From Eonycteris spelaea (Eukaryota > Chordata > Mammalia > Chiroptera > Pteropodidae): a stretch of DNA of 64,000 bases. Where the stretch lies: contig PUFA01000165.1 of assembly GCA_003508835.1 (NCBI GenBank), positions 1,765,001 through 1,829,000 on the forward strand. The letters run 5' to 3'. Each line of letters starts with the position of its first letter. The stretch's first letter is position 1. Under the pieces are notes generated by a model. That model ran no database searches, was not told the origin of the DNA, and was given only the letters and a program-made list of their open reading frames with translations. Positions 1 through 12,349 of the stretch are shown piece by piece. Both the position numbers and the translations under genes were made by a program.

Positions 1-478
1 CGGTCATAATAAAAATGAAATCTTATCATTTGTGATAACATGGATAGACTTAAAGGGTGTTATGCTAAGTGAAATAAGTCAGATAGAGAAAGAAAATACC
101 GTACGATCTCCTTTGTATGTGGATTCTAAAGAAGAATATAAACAAACTAATTAGAAACTAATTCAGAAATACAGAGGAGAAACTGATGGTCACAAGATGG
201 GAGGAGGGTAGGGGGCTGTGTGAAATAGGTGACGGGATCAAGATGTACAAATTGATAGTTCCAAAACAGACATGGGGATATAAAGTACAGCATAGTGAAT
301 ATAGTCAATATTGTAATAACTGTGTGTAGTGACAGGTGGGTACTAGACTAATCGGGGGTTCACTACACAGATTATATAAATGTCTAATCAGTATGCTGTA
401 CACCTGTAACTAATATAAAATAATATTGCATTTTAACTCTAATTTTAAAAAATGTATGAAAAGAATTAAAAATAAACT
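1..478 (+). mobile_element. L1 LINE 3' end, 5' cut by window edge
   Basis: The segment has the wording typical of the end of a mammalian L1: a 'gctaagtgaaataagtcag' stretch near 64-83, a G-rich patch near 198-216 in the 3' UTR, a 'ctgtacacctgtaac' stretch near 397-411, and an A-rich end near 440-478. It starts upstream of the window, so its length is unknown. All frames are broken by stops and it cannot encode a protein. Orientation is plus, because the A-rich tail lies at the high-coordinate end. Confidence 0.8.
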
Positions 479-534
479 AGAAAACATAATTGAATACAGA
501 ATTATACATAATGGCTTTTAAACTATTCAAGTGT

Positions 535-2045
535 TAACAAAAATTAATCTCAATCTCCTCAGGGAAATGTTTAACACTAAATTTAAAAATGTAAAAGAAC
601 TAAATAAATGAAGAGACCATTTTTACAAATTTAATCTTTAAAGTTAAGGGAATGCCAGTCAAATTTCAGCAGGAATTTGTGTTTTAGGAACTCAGTAAAC
701 TTATTCAAAATTTAGGCAACCAAAAAAGAACACCAAATAATTAATTCCATCCCCTACAAAATAAATCAGATTTTAAATCTGTATGAGATTGGTACCAGAA
801 TCAACAAATCGACCAGTGAAATAGACAGGTGAGCTCAGCAAACTTAATATTTGATTACTAGAACTATAAATCAAAAGACACTGTTTATTGGTTAATGTTA
901 GAAAAACTAGCTCAGTTTTATGAAACAAAATAAAACTAGATCCCTTTCTAATACTATATGCAAAAGTGAATTCCAGGTAAATTAAAGACCTAAGTGTCAA
1001 AGGTAAACATGTAAAGTGAGTAGAAAACAATGTAGGAGAATAATTTTAGAACCTAGGAAGGATTTCTAAAATAAATGCTCCAAAGTAGTAAGCCATAAAC
1101 AAACAAACAAACAAATATATAAATAAATAAGCCCACTAAATTTGATTATAACTAGATTAAAAAATTTGTTCCAATAAAAGATATAATGAGCAAAGATAAT
1201 TGAGGAGTGGTAGATTAGAGAAAGATATTTTCAACACCAAAAACTGATGAGACTGATATTTAGATATACAAGTAGAATTTCTGTAAGAAATAGGAATACC
1301 AATTGAAATAGGTAAACACATGAATAGGCAGTATAGGAAAAGAAAAACTCAAAAGGTTGACAAACATACATCAAGATACCCATATTAGTTAATATTTAGA
1401 AATATACTTAATAAAACAAGAATGAGCTATCAATTTATATACATTATATTGATGAAAATTAGATAGCTAAATAATGCAAATTACTGACAGGAATCTGGAA
1501 ACATAGGATCCTTCAGGCAATCACTTGAAAATGTAAAAAGGTGGAACCTTTCTTGGTGGTAATCTGGATTTGCTAGTTGAATTAAATATAGTTATACCCT
1601 ATAATGAGACAATTGCATGCCTAGGTATGTATAACGGAGGAAAATTAATGCAAGTATATAGGGAACATATATGAGAATGTTCTTCTTAGCTTTATGGTAG
1701 TGGGAAGTTGGAAGCAATCCACTTGGTTGTAGCTTGGTTAAAGAATATAGATATCATGGTGAGTTCATGCTTTGGAATACTATGCAGCTATTAGAAACAA
1801 CCAGCCAAAGACACATAAAAATAGGCAAGTATTAAGAAAATAGTGTTAATAGTGATCTAATATGGTGCTGTATGTATATCGAAAATACATGTAAACAAAA
1901 TGAACTGCGTGCTTTATAAGAGCACATGCTAATAAAAAGAGAGGCATGAAATGTATTAAAATGATTATCTGGGGTGGAGGGCAGGATAGGAGTGGGTTCT
2001 GTGAATAAAAGGGCATATAAATATAAATGAAGAAAAATGGGACTC
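535..2045 (+). mobile_element. Old degenerate L1 (ORF2 3' part and 3' UTR)
   Basis: The order of recognisable pieces matches an ancient L1 from the middle of ORF2 to the 3' UTR. 'aatgccagtcaaatttcagcagga' (near 651-674) and 'ggtaccagaatcaac' (791-805) correspond to ORF2 wording, and 'ggaatactatgcagctatta' (near 1774-1793) marks the late ORF2 region. Many substitutions, indels and stops are present, so it is far older than the L1 before it. An AAAC/AAAT simple repeat at about 1096-1130 has expanded inside it. The start is uncertain. Confidence 0.65.
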
Positions 2046-3545
2046 ACACAGGGCCAAAATGACAGTGTGTAATGGTCTGGGAAATATAATTAAATCTCAT
2101 CTCTCTGCACCTCTGGTCCAGCCTACCCTGATATGTCCCTCCCCCACACCCCCCAACTCACATGCAGAAATTCAAATCAGATTTTGTCCATTAAAACTAA
2201 TGACAATACTTCAAATCAAACCCTGACCCTACCCTGGCCTATAAAGTCCACTTTTTTTTTGCAATCAGTGCCTAAAACAGTGAGTGGAATATAGTAAATA
2301 CTCTATAAATACGTTGTTATATAAAGAGTGAGGGAACAACTAACTCTCTTTGAGCTCTTAAAATATTTATATGTCATATTTCACTAGATAGTTCGTAAGC
2401 CCAGGCAAAACTAATAACTACTTACTTGCCTTTTAGGGTCCCCAGAAAACAGGGGGACCAACTTGCTCATCACAAGTCTATGAATGGCTTTTTCAGCAAT
2501 GCAACAATATAAATAAAATTATGCAGAACTACAATAGGTTCAGAAAAAAATTTTTCAAATTTAAAAATATTTATTAACTTTAAAAATATTACATAATGAT
2601 AATTACAATCACTATTATCTATTCATTTAATAGAATTTTTAAAAAGGTGTCTCTCCTTGGCAATACTTTATGCCCACTGCTCCATTTAAGCTTGAGAAGT
2701 ACTTGGACTTACCAAATATGTTGGAAAATTATGATATATAATTTCTTTAAAAATATTCTCTAATTCTTACTTTTCTACCAGTTAAGTCTGGCTTTCCACC
2801 AGTTGGTCCAAATTAGATTTTACTGTATTTGGCAGTTCCTCAGTATTATATAAATCACTCTCCTATTAACATCCTTTCACCACTAATTAGTTAAGGGACT
2901 ATAACCACTGCACACATGTAACTCCCACTGCCTTCATGAGGATTAAACATTCATACCTTAGGGCAAAATTGGCATTTAACAAGAGAAATTGTTTCATGTG
3001 AATTAACCTTGAGGATGGGAGATAAATAATCCAGGAGGTACAGGAAGATTCCTGAGTGTCCTCAGTGGGGATTCCATAATCAGAGAGTGGCCCAAATAAG
3101 AGTGGCATATGAGAAATTTAAACTACCTTGTCTCAGACAGACTGGTGTACAGTGTGTGCTATTTGTGTTGAATTTTTTAAATGCCAAATATTTTAAGAAT
3201 ATTTGGTTATCAGAGTATAGTTTGGTGGAAACAATATTGCAACTACAATACAAAGCACATCCATACATGACAGAAATTATTTAATTTCATGAATTTTAAA
3301 TTGTTTCAATCATATATTGATGACTTGGAAACCTGGTTAATACTGAATATGGGGCTATTTTTTAAAAAGCAGAAGATGAGTTTATTTTGGTTAAGTTTGT
3401 CAAATGTTAGAAAGTGTTAGATTTTGGAAAGTTGCACACATAGAATATTTAGTAATAATTTGTGCCAGGCCTCATTTTGGAAGTTTTGTAAAAGTAGTCT
3501 CTAACCACAAAGTGATACATGCGACTTGCAACTAAATGAGAGCTA
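2046..3545. other. Non-coding AT-rich stretch, no gene seen
   Basis: A C-rich patch near 2100-2160 and wording near 2265-2345 ('cagtgcctaaaacagtgagt') look like a worn L2 or MIR tail. The rest has no recognised repeat. Two short overlapping ORFs on opposite strands at 3080-3284 look like chance reading frames. Confidence 0.45.
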
Positions 3546-3549
3546 TAGT

Positions 3550-3845
3550 ATAACACTGGATTGAATAGAGAAATTCTGCCTGTGAGGGAGGGGCTAGGGC
3601 AGCCAGTTCAGAAAGACTTAGAAAAGGTAATGTTTAAGCTGGATCTTAAATGGGAGATGTGAGGGGTGGAGGCAGGAGCAGAAATTCCAATTCAAACATG
3701 AAGAAGAAAGTCATGGGGGTATAAAATATGAGAATATTTGTGGTGGGAGAGTATGCGTGAGGTTGGAACACAGAGAAAGAGAATATAGGATAAGCATACA
3801 ATTCTGATTTTGTCCTATGAGTAATGGAAAACCATTAAAAAAAAA
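3550..3845 (-). mobile_element. L2 LINE fragment
   Basis: Read on the minus strand, this A/G-rich segment follows the L2 3' region. On the plus strand one sees a worn copy of the antisense wording 'ggtaatgtttaagctggatc' followed by a 'ttgtcctatgagtaatggaaa' type end. It is strongly diverged, so the ends are approximate. Confidence 0.5.
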
Positions 3846-4109
3846 CTTTAGTTTTTTTTTTTTTTATTTTTGGTTTGGGGAATTATGTGACTAAATAAGT
3901 AATAAAAATTCATGTTAGAAAATCTAGAAATGAGAAAAAATTACAAGCATTTTTAAAATTATTTATTTAATAATAAAAACAGTACAATAGACACTTGTTG
4001 TTTTTAGCCACGTAAGATCTATTTCCTAGTCTTTGCAAAAGTATTCACCTTTTGGAGGGGTCCTGTATTTTGAAGAAATCTAGAGGTTATTCTTAACTCT
4101 AAGGATTTG

Positions 4110-4505
4110 GCAAGTGGTCCAGACTTCGTTTAGCTCATTTACCTGGTTACAAGGAATGGTTTAGAGATGGGCATGTAACATAAGTCGTCCAATTGGACAA
4201 ATGTTCAGGACTTTTGTTTAATGGTTGGAAAGAACATTTCTCTTTCTCCTTTATAAGGAAGCATGCAGCCCCAGGAACCACTGTCAGCCATTTTGGGACT
4301 AAGATCATGGAAAAATAATTCAAAACAGGAAAAAATAGCTAAGACATAAAAAAAAAAAAAGTGAACAAAGCGTAATCCTGGGGTTAATATTCAGATACTC
4401 AATGAAACCCCATTAGAAACAATCCCTACCTTTAGAGATTTTTCATCATGGAGACCAATAACATCCCTTTAGGTTTAAGCCAGTTTAAATAATTTTTCAT
4501 TGAAA
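4110..4505 (+). mobile_element. Old mammalian interspersed repeat, family not named
   Basis: The run 'cagccattttgggactaaga' (4285-4304), a later 'catcatggagaccaataaca', and an end resembling 'taagccagtttaaat' are recurrent wording in old mammalian LTR or DNA repeats that I recognise but cannot name. It is interrupted by an A-run near 4349-4361. No coding potential is visible. Confidence 0.35.
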
Positions 4506-5254
4506 CATCCTATCTAATAACAAAGTTAGTATTGTGGAGTTCTTATGCTACAGATACCTATGAACTGTCTCCTCAGTTCAGATTGGCTTCTGTTTTTCTG
4601 GTAAATGGTCCTCTGCAGAGACACAAGGATGAAAACTTGGCAGTTGTCTCCTCTGGCTGTATTTGCATGGCCTAAGATTGTGCAACTGGTTGAAAATAGA
4701 AAAATTAAAAATTATGACCAAGAGAAAGTTTTAATATATTTTTTAGTGTCTGAAACTCCAGTAGGTAAAACTGAGAACCATATCCCTATTTTGTGCCATG
4801 TAGACTGAAGAAGATTAAAAGGGAGAGAGAATAAAGAGCCAAAACATGCATGCGGTGAAAGAAAATGAAAGAAAAATGAAAGGCCTTCTAGATCTCTCCT
4901 TCCTTCTACTCTGCTATCAAAATTTATTTTAATCTTGCTCCTAGGTTCTGTGAAATCTTTTTTGCAAGCAAGTAAGAATATAAAGAAAGATTATTTTGAT
5001 TATTTTATAGGTTTGCTTAGGGCAGATATTCACTTGTGATGACAGATATGGTTGTACTGGTTGTTTAAAGTCAATGCTTATTCTGATGTTATGAGTTATA
5101 ACTTGGGCATCTTGAAATATGTATTTTCAAAATTGCGATTATACTTTATAAAAAACATTTAAAAGTGTTGCTTTACTAAATGTTATATTTAGGGAAACTT
5201 TTCTATTGTATTAAGTATTCTTTAAAATTATAATATAGAATGGTTACATGGCAA
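4506..5254. other. Non-coding stretch, nothing recognised
   Basis: AT-rich sequence with one 67-codon ORF at 4605-4808 on the plus strand. It has no recognisable domain and I take it as chance. No repeat family is clear. Confidence 0.4.
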
Positions 5255-5570
5255 CCACTATCTGATATGTCACGCATTGTATAACTGTTACTCTATTGTT
5301 AGATATTTAGGTTCTTTCCAACCTTTAACCATTACAAGCTTCTGCAAGGAATATTTCTTAGTAAAAATCTTTGCCCATATTTCTGAAAATTTCCTTAGAA
5401 TTTTTTAAAAAGAGATTGTGATATAAAGCAGGACTATTTTTAACTTTATAATAATATTGCCAAACAGCTTTTTGGAAAGTTTTTGCTAATAATCATAGAA
5501 ATTTACAAAAGTGCCTATCTTGTTGTGCCATATCATGGATTGTATATTTTCACTAAAATTTTTTAAACCA
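5255..5570 (-). mobile_element. Old L1 fragment
   Basis: The plus strand reads like the antisense of an old L1 late-ORF2 region: 'aggttctttccaacc' followed by 'attacaagcttctgcaagga' and, later, 'attgccaaacagctttttgg'. The copy is very diverged. Confidence 0.5.
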
Positions 5571-6254
5571 ATTCCAGTATAATTTCTTAATTAAAGAAAA
5601 GGCTATATTTACAACTTTTTGCTTTGGTATTCTAGAGTATGCCTCTATATGTTGAGATATCGTCAAGTTGATCTTGGAAAGCATCCCTTTAGTTTTCTTC
5701 TAATTCCTCTCACATTTCTATGTATATATTCTTTCACCTTTCTAGTCCTTTCTCTCTACTTGGTTCCAGTCTTCCAAATGGACTTTGCTTTTCAGCCTTT
5801 GCATATTAATTCAATAAAATGGAACAATAATTTTCCAAACATTGTGTCTCATTGAGTAAGCTCCATACCAGTATGGACTCTGAACCCTTGAGTCAAAGCA
5901 CAAAAGATTTGTGTGCTGCTCTTTGCGTAGGTCAATAAATTTTAATGGAGAAAAACTCAATATGGCTTGAAAGACTGTTTGTATCTCAGGTAACAATTTT
6001 CCGATCTATGAAAATTTTCACGAGGGAACAACATGGGAAAACAGGCTTTGATTAGATGTGTTTGTGTGTTTGGTCTTACTGGAGCTTCTTTGTGAGTGTT
6101 CTGTGTGAATATGCTTTGAAAATATTGTTTAATGTAAGTATCTCTTTACTTCTTTGAAGTCCAAAGTCAAAATATCTTTTAATAAATGTCTTTATGTCCA
6201 TTCCACACTGAACATTTTTTAGGCTATATCTTATCATTTTGTTTGTTTGTTTGT
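5571..6254. other. Non-coding stretch, no gene
   Basis: No recognised repeat. The ORFs at 5619-5855 (plus) and 5811-5996 (minus) overlap on opposite strands and carry no domain. A short TTTG run lies at about 6238-6256. Confidence 0.4.
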
Positions 6255-6680
6255 TTATTTTTTTAAAGTGTACTGAATACCCACTGTGGGAAAGGTACTC
6301 TTTTAGGTGTAAGGAAATTATGATAAATAAGATCAGAGTTTTTCATGTGCTTACGCAACTTATAGGAGAAAAGGCAAAATTTAATTAAATCATCATCTGA
6401 ATAAATTACAATTATAAACAATGTTAAGAGCTTGAATGAAGGAATGGTACAGAGAACCTTGAGAGAACATGTAGTTGAGAGAGATGCTGATCTAATTTGG
6501 AAGATAGGAGTAGAGTGGGGGAAGATTTCTTAGAGGACATATTTGAGCTGTTATCTGAAGAATAAGAAGAAATAAGGAAAAGGAATGGGAAGTGAGATGG
6601 GAGAACAGATTACTGTCAGAGGAAACAACATTTGCTAAGTCCATATAGTGGAATAGAGCATTCTTCTTTGATTCTTTATA
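6255..6680 (-). mobile_element. L2 LINE fragment
   Basis: On the plus strand the segment starts with 'tgaatacccactgtgggaaaggtac', a worn antisense of the L2 3' end ('tactatgtgccagg'), and continues with 'agaggacatatttgagctg', the antisense of the L2 'caaatgtcacctcctc' region. The orientation is therefore minus. Confidence 0.65.
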
Positions 6681-6689
6681 TTATTTATT

Positions 6690-7830
6690 AGTTTATTCAC
6701 ACAGCAAATATTAATTGAGTACTTACTATGTGCTGAACCTGGGGCTCTATGAATACAACATTGGATGAGATAGGTAGGTGGAGGAGGCAAAACAAACAAA
6801 ATGAAAAAAGTGAATACATGTCATAAATTAGCTAACAAGTGCGATAAGGAAAATGAGGCAGAGCTTTATTTGTAGAGGGGCTATTTTGGGGAGAAAGTTT
6901 AGAAAGAGCCTCGCTAAAGAGATACTATTAAAATAGAGATATGAATAATGGCAAGAAGGCATCCATGTAAAAACCAATGAAGCAGCAAGTGTAAGGCCTT
7001 TGAGGGAAGAAGGGGCTTAGTTTGTTTAAAAAGTAGCCCAATGGTCCATATGGCTTGAGCATCGTGAATCCAAAGGAAAAGTTCTGTTGATATCCATGCA
7101 CGAACCCTTCGCATTCACTGAACTCATATACGCAAACTGTTTCCAGCAGCAAGCACCTGCACCTCTTCATCTGAATTCTTTCTCTCTTAAGTCTATGGTG
7201 CAGAGACTCTGGAAGTGCCAGGAAGTTCTAGAGTTTCCCTCAGCTGATGAAGGTGGGAGTTGTGGGGTAAATGCTCTGGCTTCCTCAGCCCTTGGGTGTG
7301 TCCTACACTGTCTCCTGGGTTCCCCAGCAGGACTGAATCAGGTTGCCCATGTGGAAACCTGCTCAAAAAATGGATCTGTAATTAGTTTCTACCCCTTCTC
7401 TGTCTTACTTTGCATTCTTTTCCTAGTGCTCCCTGGTAGTACCTGCTAAATAAATAATTTATTCATAAATATTTGTCTCAAAGTCTACTTCAGGATAGAC
7501 AGTTTACATCTAAGGTGCCTATTTGCTATCAAAGTGAAGATGTCAAGTAGGCAGTTGAGTATGAGATTAGAGCTCAGGGAGAACTCGTGGCTGATGATAA
7601 ACATGTGGAAGTCATTTAGTAAATAAATAGTATTTAAAATCATGGCAATGAATGGAATCATGATACAGTAAAGAAATGAAAAGGAAGGCACTTTGACTAG
7701 AGTACAGATGGAGGGAATAGGGGAAGGTGAGAGAAAGAAGAGCCAGATCATGCAACACCTTATAATTTATGCAGTGCTTGAGTTTTTATCCTGAGAGTAA
7801 AACTGAAGAGGTTTAAGCTTTAGGTAGTTG
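6690..7830 (-). mobile_element. L2 LINE, split by an insert at 7087-7474
   Basis: The plus strand shows 'attgagtacttactatgtgc' (6714-6733), the antisense of the L2 3' terminus, then 'gcaagtgtaaggcctttgag' (near 6984-7003). The match resumes after 7475 with 'gatgtcaagtaggcagttgag' (7538-7558) and 'agccagatcatgcaacacctt' (7741-7761), also antisense L2. Order within the last part is not collinear, so two L2 copies or a rearrangement are possible. No coding potential. Confidence 0.6.
7087..7474 (+). mobile_element. LTR-like insert in L2 (ERVL/MaLR type?)
   Basis: This GC-richer block interrupts the L2. Its end ('aaataaataatttattcataa' then 'ttgtctcaaagtctacttc', about 7448-7491) resembles in wording and order the end of the minus-strand element at 17,885-18,270, suggesting one LTR family. 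It contains an open 120-codon frame (7087-7449) without a recognisable domain, which I regard as an accident of the locally higher GC content. The family name is uncertain. Confidence 0.4.
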
Positions 7831-9005
7831 GACTCATTTAGTGTTGCTATGTAAGCTGATGTCTGCCTATTGCAATTGTATATGTTTTGATCTCTAAGCG
7901 TCACACTAACTATCATGGGACTAGGAGAATTCACCTTGCTTCCTCATTCCATACACAGTGCTCATTTGACATTTAAAATCTTTCTAGTTAAAATGTGCTT
8001 CTTTTAAGATATCCTCACACTCTCACACACCTCAAAACATAGTTCTGATTAATGTCAGTCCCAGGAGTTTCGACAAATGTTTCGTCATGTCTCCTCTCCC
8101 CCATCTCACCCCCAATCAGCAAACCAAGCCAAAAAATTGTGCTTGGATATTTCTTGCTATCAAGGTGGGATGGGGTAAGGTGGATCTTTTTGGACTATTC
8201 AAAATACAGTTTTAAAGATTGTTTAATTTTGATTCTAAAATAGGCAAATATATTTGTTATCAGCCTGATCTTGATCCTCCCCTTTTAAGACATCTCAGGA
8301 TCCCAGTCTTTAGAGTAATCAAGATTACATGATAGAAATGATAAATGGGCTCCCAAAGAAAGGGCAGGAGATTGTTTTGGAATTCAAAGCCACCTGTACT
8401 ATAAAGCAATGATTTTTATCTTAACAAAGAAATTCATGTCAGTAATGATTTAATTGAAGAAGTGAGATTTTTTTTTAGAGGCTGCTGTATATTGTATTAT
8501 TCTTAATTATATCAAGAATGTAGTAACCCCAGGAGAAGTCAGCCAAGGAAGAACTTTTCAATAGAAGAAATATGCCATCAGTTTGTAGAGAAAGCGTTTA
8601 AGCTATGACTGACACAGACATTGAACTCCTTCCCACCCCTAGTTTATTTATTTTTTAAAAAACGTATTCATTACAATCAGAGAATTTAAACCTTCCTGAC
8701 TTTAGGAAATACTTAAGCTTATTCTAATTTATTAGACAGCATGCTCTGATTAGAATAATTATGACAACCAAACTTTGGACAGGTAAAACCTAGTCCTGAT
8801 ATATTTCTCAGCAAATTATTAAAAGCTTGACTAACCTATTCTCCTATTGATTTATTGTTCTCCTCAAAATATCAGGAGGCCCTGGGACTGTTTGATCATT
8901 AAGAAATCCTGAGATCATTAATTTTGAATCCCTTGCATCATCTTAGTTTAACTGAATTTATGTGTTAATAAATCCTCATATTATGGGATAAAATACTGCT
9001 TCAAG
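7831..9005. other. Non-coding AT-rich stretch, no gene
   Basis: Mostly single-copy sequence without a clear repeat. A C-rich pyrimidine patch lies at 8087-8113. No ORF exceeds 63 codons. Confidence 0.4.
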
Positions 9006-9007
9006 TG

Positions 9008-9115
9008 CTTCAAATATATTAGCTCACTCTAATTCTCAGAACAACTTTTAGTGGTAAATTCTACCTATTCTTATTTTACTCATAAGCAAACTTAGGCACA
9101 GAGAGTTTGAAAGCT
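9008..9115 (-). mobile_element. MIR SINE fragment
   Basis: The plus strand reads as the MIR core in antisense: 'aatatattagctcactctaat', then 'ctcagaacaac', then 'actcataagcaaacttaggcacagag'. These match the MIR segments around the ATTAACTCATTTAATCC and GAAACTGAGGCACAGAG wording. Confidence 0.7.
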
Positions 9116-9154
9116 GAATTTAGAATGACTAACCATCCGAATTTCCCATCAGTG

Positions 9155-9430
9155 ATGAATGAGTTTCCTGATTGCCTCACATCCTCTCCAACACTTGATA
9201 TTGTCAGTCTTTTTCATTTTAGCTATTTTAGGGATATGAAATAGATTCTTAATGTGGTTTTAATTTTAATTTCCCTGATGACTAAAAATATTAAATATCT
9301 TTTCACTTATTTGCCATTCGTATGTCTTTCAATTTGTTTTATAGTTTTATGTTTTCCTATGCTTATGATCAATTTTGAGTTAATTTTTGCATATTTATAT
9401 ATTTTGTATAATTTTATGTATTAGATGTTT
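9155..9430 (-). mobile_element. L1 fragment
   Basis: 'cctcacatcctctccaacac' (9175-9194) and 'tttaatttccctgatgacta' are well-known antisense L1 late-ORF2 or 3' wording, and 'gttaatttttgcatatt' follows downstream. Orientation is minus. Confidence 0.75.
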
Positions 9431-9461
9431 ACTTTGGGCATATGTTTATTAAGCATAATAT

Positions 9462-9570
9462 ATGCGTGTGTATATTTATATTCACATACATATGTATATA
9501 TATATGTATACATGTGTATATATATAGTATATATGTATATATGTATATATACATGAAATATATGTATATT
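9462..9570. repeat. TA/TG/CA simple repeat
   Basis: Alternating 'tatg', 'tatata' and 'gtatac' units run for about 100 bp. They are imperfect and locally self-complementary, so the tract is likely polymorphic and able to form cruciform or slipped structures. Confidence 0.85.
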
Positions 9571-9571
9571 T

Positions 9572-9780
9572 GAAATACTTATGTTATTTCATTTCATCCT
9601 CACAATAACCCAATGTGATAGATAGTATAGATAGTATTATTATCCCCATACCATTGATATAGAAGTTGAGGCTTAGAGAGGCTAAGAGTGTTGCCCAAGA
9701 TCATGACTGCAATTATTCAAGGAACAGGGATCATATCCAGGTCTTTTTATATTAGAGTCTGTCTTTTGACCAACTAAAAT
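9572..9780 (-). mobile_element. MIR SINE
   Basis: The plus strand shows 'catttcatcctcacaataaccc' (near 9590-9611), 'tattattatccccata' (9635-9650), 'gaggcttagagaggctaagag' and 'ttgcccaagatcatgac'. This is a nearly complete antisense MIR, one of the better preserved copies in the window. Confidence 0.85.
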
Positions 9781-10234
9781 ACTTGCAGTGCAATCTCATC
9801 TGTAATATGGTGAGGCCCTTCTAGAGCGGCTTCTGTACTCAGCTGTGACTCTCGGTAATTACAATGACTTATTCTGAATTATTGTGGAAAAGAAATGCTA
9901 AAGCATCTTAGTATTGTAGGTATTTATTCAGAAGTTGGGAAGAGAGACTTACCAATTGAAAAAGTTTTTAAAGTGATTTTTGTGTAAAACAACTATATTT
10001 ACATTATTCCTGATAAACCTGAAGCATAGCACTTATTTTTCTATTTTTATGAGTGTTTAAATAATTTGATAAAGGCATTTTAAACTTAAGCGGATAATAT
10101 CATAGAGTCAATGGAAGAAGAGTAATCCTGGAAGATCAGTGGTCTCTTTCACTACTTCCCATTAAAAGACATATAACACTTGAAAGAGAACTGGATTAGG
10201 GAAGTCAGAGGAAAGGGATCCCATTTGGGGCTCT

Positions 10235-10720
10235 ACCATTAGTTAGTTAAGTAATTTAGACTTATACTTGTATTAGTTTGCTTAGGCTGCCATAACAAAG
10301 TACCACAGACTGAGTGGCTTAAACACAGATATTTATTTTCTCATAGTTTTATAGGCTAGAAGTCCAAGATCAAGGTATTAGTAGGACTGATTTCTTCTGA
10401 GGCCTCTCTCCTTGCTTATAGATGGCCACCTTCTACCTGTACACATTTTCTTCTCTCTGTACATGTTTTTGTCCAAATTTTTTCTTTTATAAGGATAACA
10501 GTCATATTGGATTAGGGCCACCCTAGTGACTTCATCTTAACTTAATTACTTCTTTAAAGACCCTACCTCCAAATATATTCATATTCTGAGGTACTGAGGT
10601 TGGAACTTTAACATGTGAACTTGGGAATGGAAGAACATAATTAAGCCCATAACATTATCTAGAGTCTGGGCTTCAGTTTATTCATCCATACAGTGGGAAC
10701 ATTAAAGGCAATCACAAGTT
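10235..10720 (+). mobile_element. MIR SINE split by an MLT1 LTR
   Basis: The left part (about 10,235-10,263) carries 'ctctaccattagttagttaag', equivalent to the MIR 'gccacttactagctgtgtg' region. The right part (about 10,660-10,720) carries 'gggcttcagtttattcatcc' and then 'cagtgggaacatta', the continuation of the MIR. The two halves flank the MLT1 LTR in correct order, so the LTR landed in an existing MIR. Confidence 0.7.
10268..10653 (-). mobile_element. MLT1-type LTR (ERVL-MaLR)
   Basis: It starts with 'tgtattagtttgcttaggct' and continues with 'gccataacaaagtaccacag', 'agaagtccaagatcaaggt', 'ttctgaggcctctctccttg', 'gtcatattggattagggcca' and 'accctacctccaaatat', ending at 'cataaca'. This is antisense MLT1 in the expected order over nearly the full LTR. 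It is a solo LTR with no internal region beside it. Confidence 0.88.
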
Positions 10721-12345
10721 TTAGTTGGAGTTAGGAAAGGTCTTCATAAACCCTGTGAAATATTATACCATATTTCATATGTGAATTTTTTTTTTCTGAG
10801 GAGGAAATTCTATGTTGTTAAAATTCTAAAGGGTATATATAACCCCTCAAAAAATTAACAGTTAATGAATTATATAATCTTTATAGTTCTTCTCAACTCT
10901 TAAACCATAAAAATTGAATCTTTGAAAAGAGAAGACAATGTTCTATTCTCCCCAAAGACTTACAATTTGGAAATTCTTCCTAATGTCTTTAATAAATGGT
11001 TTCCATTGCTCTATTTTGGATTGACTGAAGAACAAATGTAGTCAAGAGAGGTCACATGGTACATTTCTATTTTTTTCGTAGTCTTATGAACAATGTCTCT
11101 ATTTGGTCATCATTAAAATATTGAAATCTAATTCCTTTATTGTTTTCCTTGGAACTGTATTCACTAATCTGTCAATAATTTTTGTTGATCTTCCCTAGTC
11201 ATTATTCTTACTCTTTAGAAGGTTAATGTCTAGATGAATTGTCATCTGTGCATGCACGGTCACCCATGCTCATATACATACAAATGGCACAATTTGATCA
11301 AAGGCAAAAGGAATACAATGCTACATTGAATGCAAAAAGTGTTTATTAACATTTGTTGAATGAAAAATAAATGAATAAATGAACCCAAGGGAGAACAGTT
11401 AAATCAGTTAATTATTGGATAACTATTTTCAAAGCCCATAATCAAAAGTTAGACTTTCGATTATGAACAATTACTTTGTTGATCATTTCAGGTAGAAAAC
11501 ATAAACCAAAAAGATTATCAAACAGAGAATGTACATGTGAATATGCATATATTCAGTCTGTGTGTGCATATATTCATATATCATCTTTTTAATATTAAGA
11601 ACCACGTGAGAATATGCAATAAAATTAAATAAAGAGCAATGCAGACTGCACTGCTCTCACTGGACTTTGTGAATTGAAATTAACTTATTTATTTCCTCAC
11701 CCCAGGTCACCAGTGATCTGGCTTAATTTTTGCCTTACTATAACCACATATTTACTGAATAACACATTGGGAAACAATGTACCACACTGACATTTTCATG
11801 CCTCTTGCTCATGCATTAGGTCTCTGTGTTTGCCGGGTGAGTCTTTGTGTGGTGGTGAAAATGGAGATCAGAAGAGACATAGAGTTAAGAGGGAATGTAA
11901 GGACTGGTTCACAATTCTCATTCTCCTCATTTCCATGGGGACATGGAAATAACACACTTGTTTATCATACTTTCTAAGCATATTTTACTATCTGCTTCAG
12001 AATATTCAGTGTTTAAGGACTCAGGGTTCTACCAAATTAGTGAGAAGGCTGGATGTGTGTATGCTGTCATGAGTCCCAGAGGATTTGTCTCCCATTACAC
12101 CTGTTTGGGATTGTCTAGCGTTTGGCATAGATTGTCTTTTTCAACACATTTAACCTCCCCCTCTACCATAAACATTCTCTTGAGCATTTGAGGTTAGAGG
12201 ACTAATGAGAAATATGCTTTGGATACTGTGGTCTATTTTATTTGGGGGATCATTAACGTCCAGAGAAAACTTAAGCTTTCAAGGGTTCTGCTGAAAGATC
12301 GCCACCCTGTCAGGACTACATCACAAGGCACTCAATTTATCAGAC
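10721..12345. other. Non-coding stretch, one L2-like tail
   Basis: Sequence around 11,338-11,393 ('gtgtttattaacatttgttg' then 'aatgaataaatgaa') looks like the 3' end of an L2 on the plus strand. The rest is unassigned. Two overlapping plus-strand ORFs at 11,777-12,191 (66 and 82 codons) have no recognisable domain. Confidence 0.4.
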
Positions 12346-12349
12346 TTTC

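Noticed and set aside
9462..9570. Origin-like or cruciform element
   Set aside because: The TA/TG simple repeat explains the self-complementarity and no other origin feature is present.
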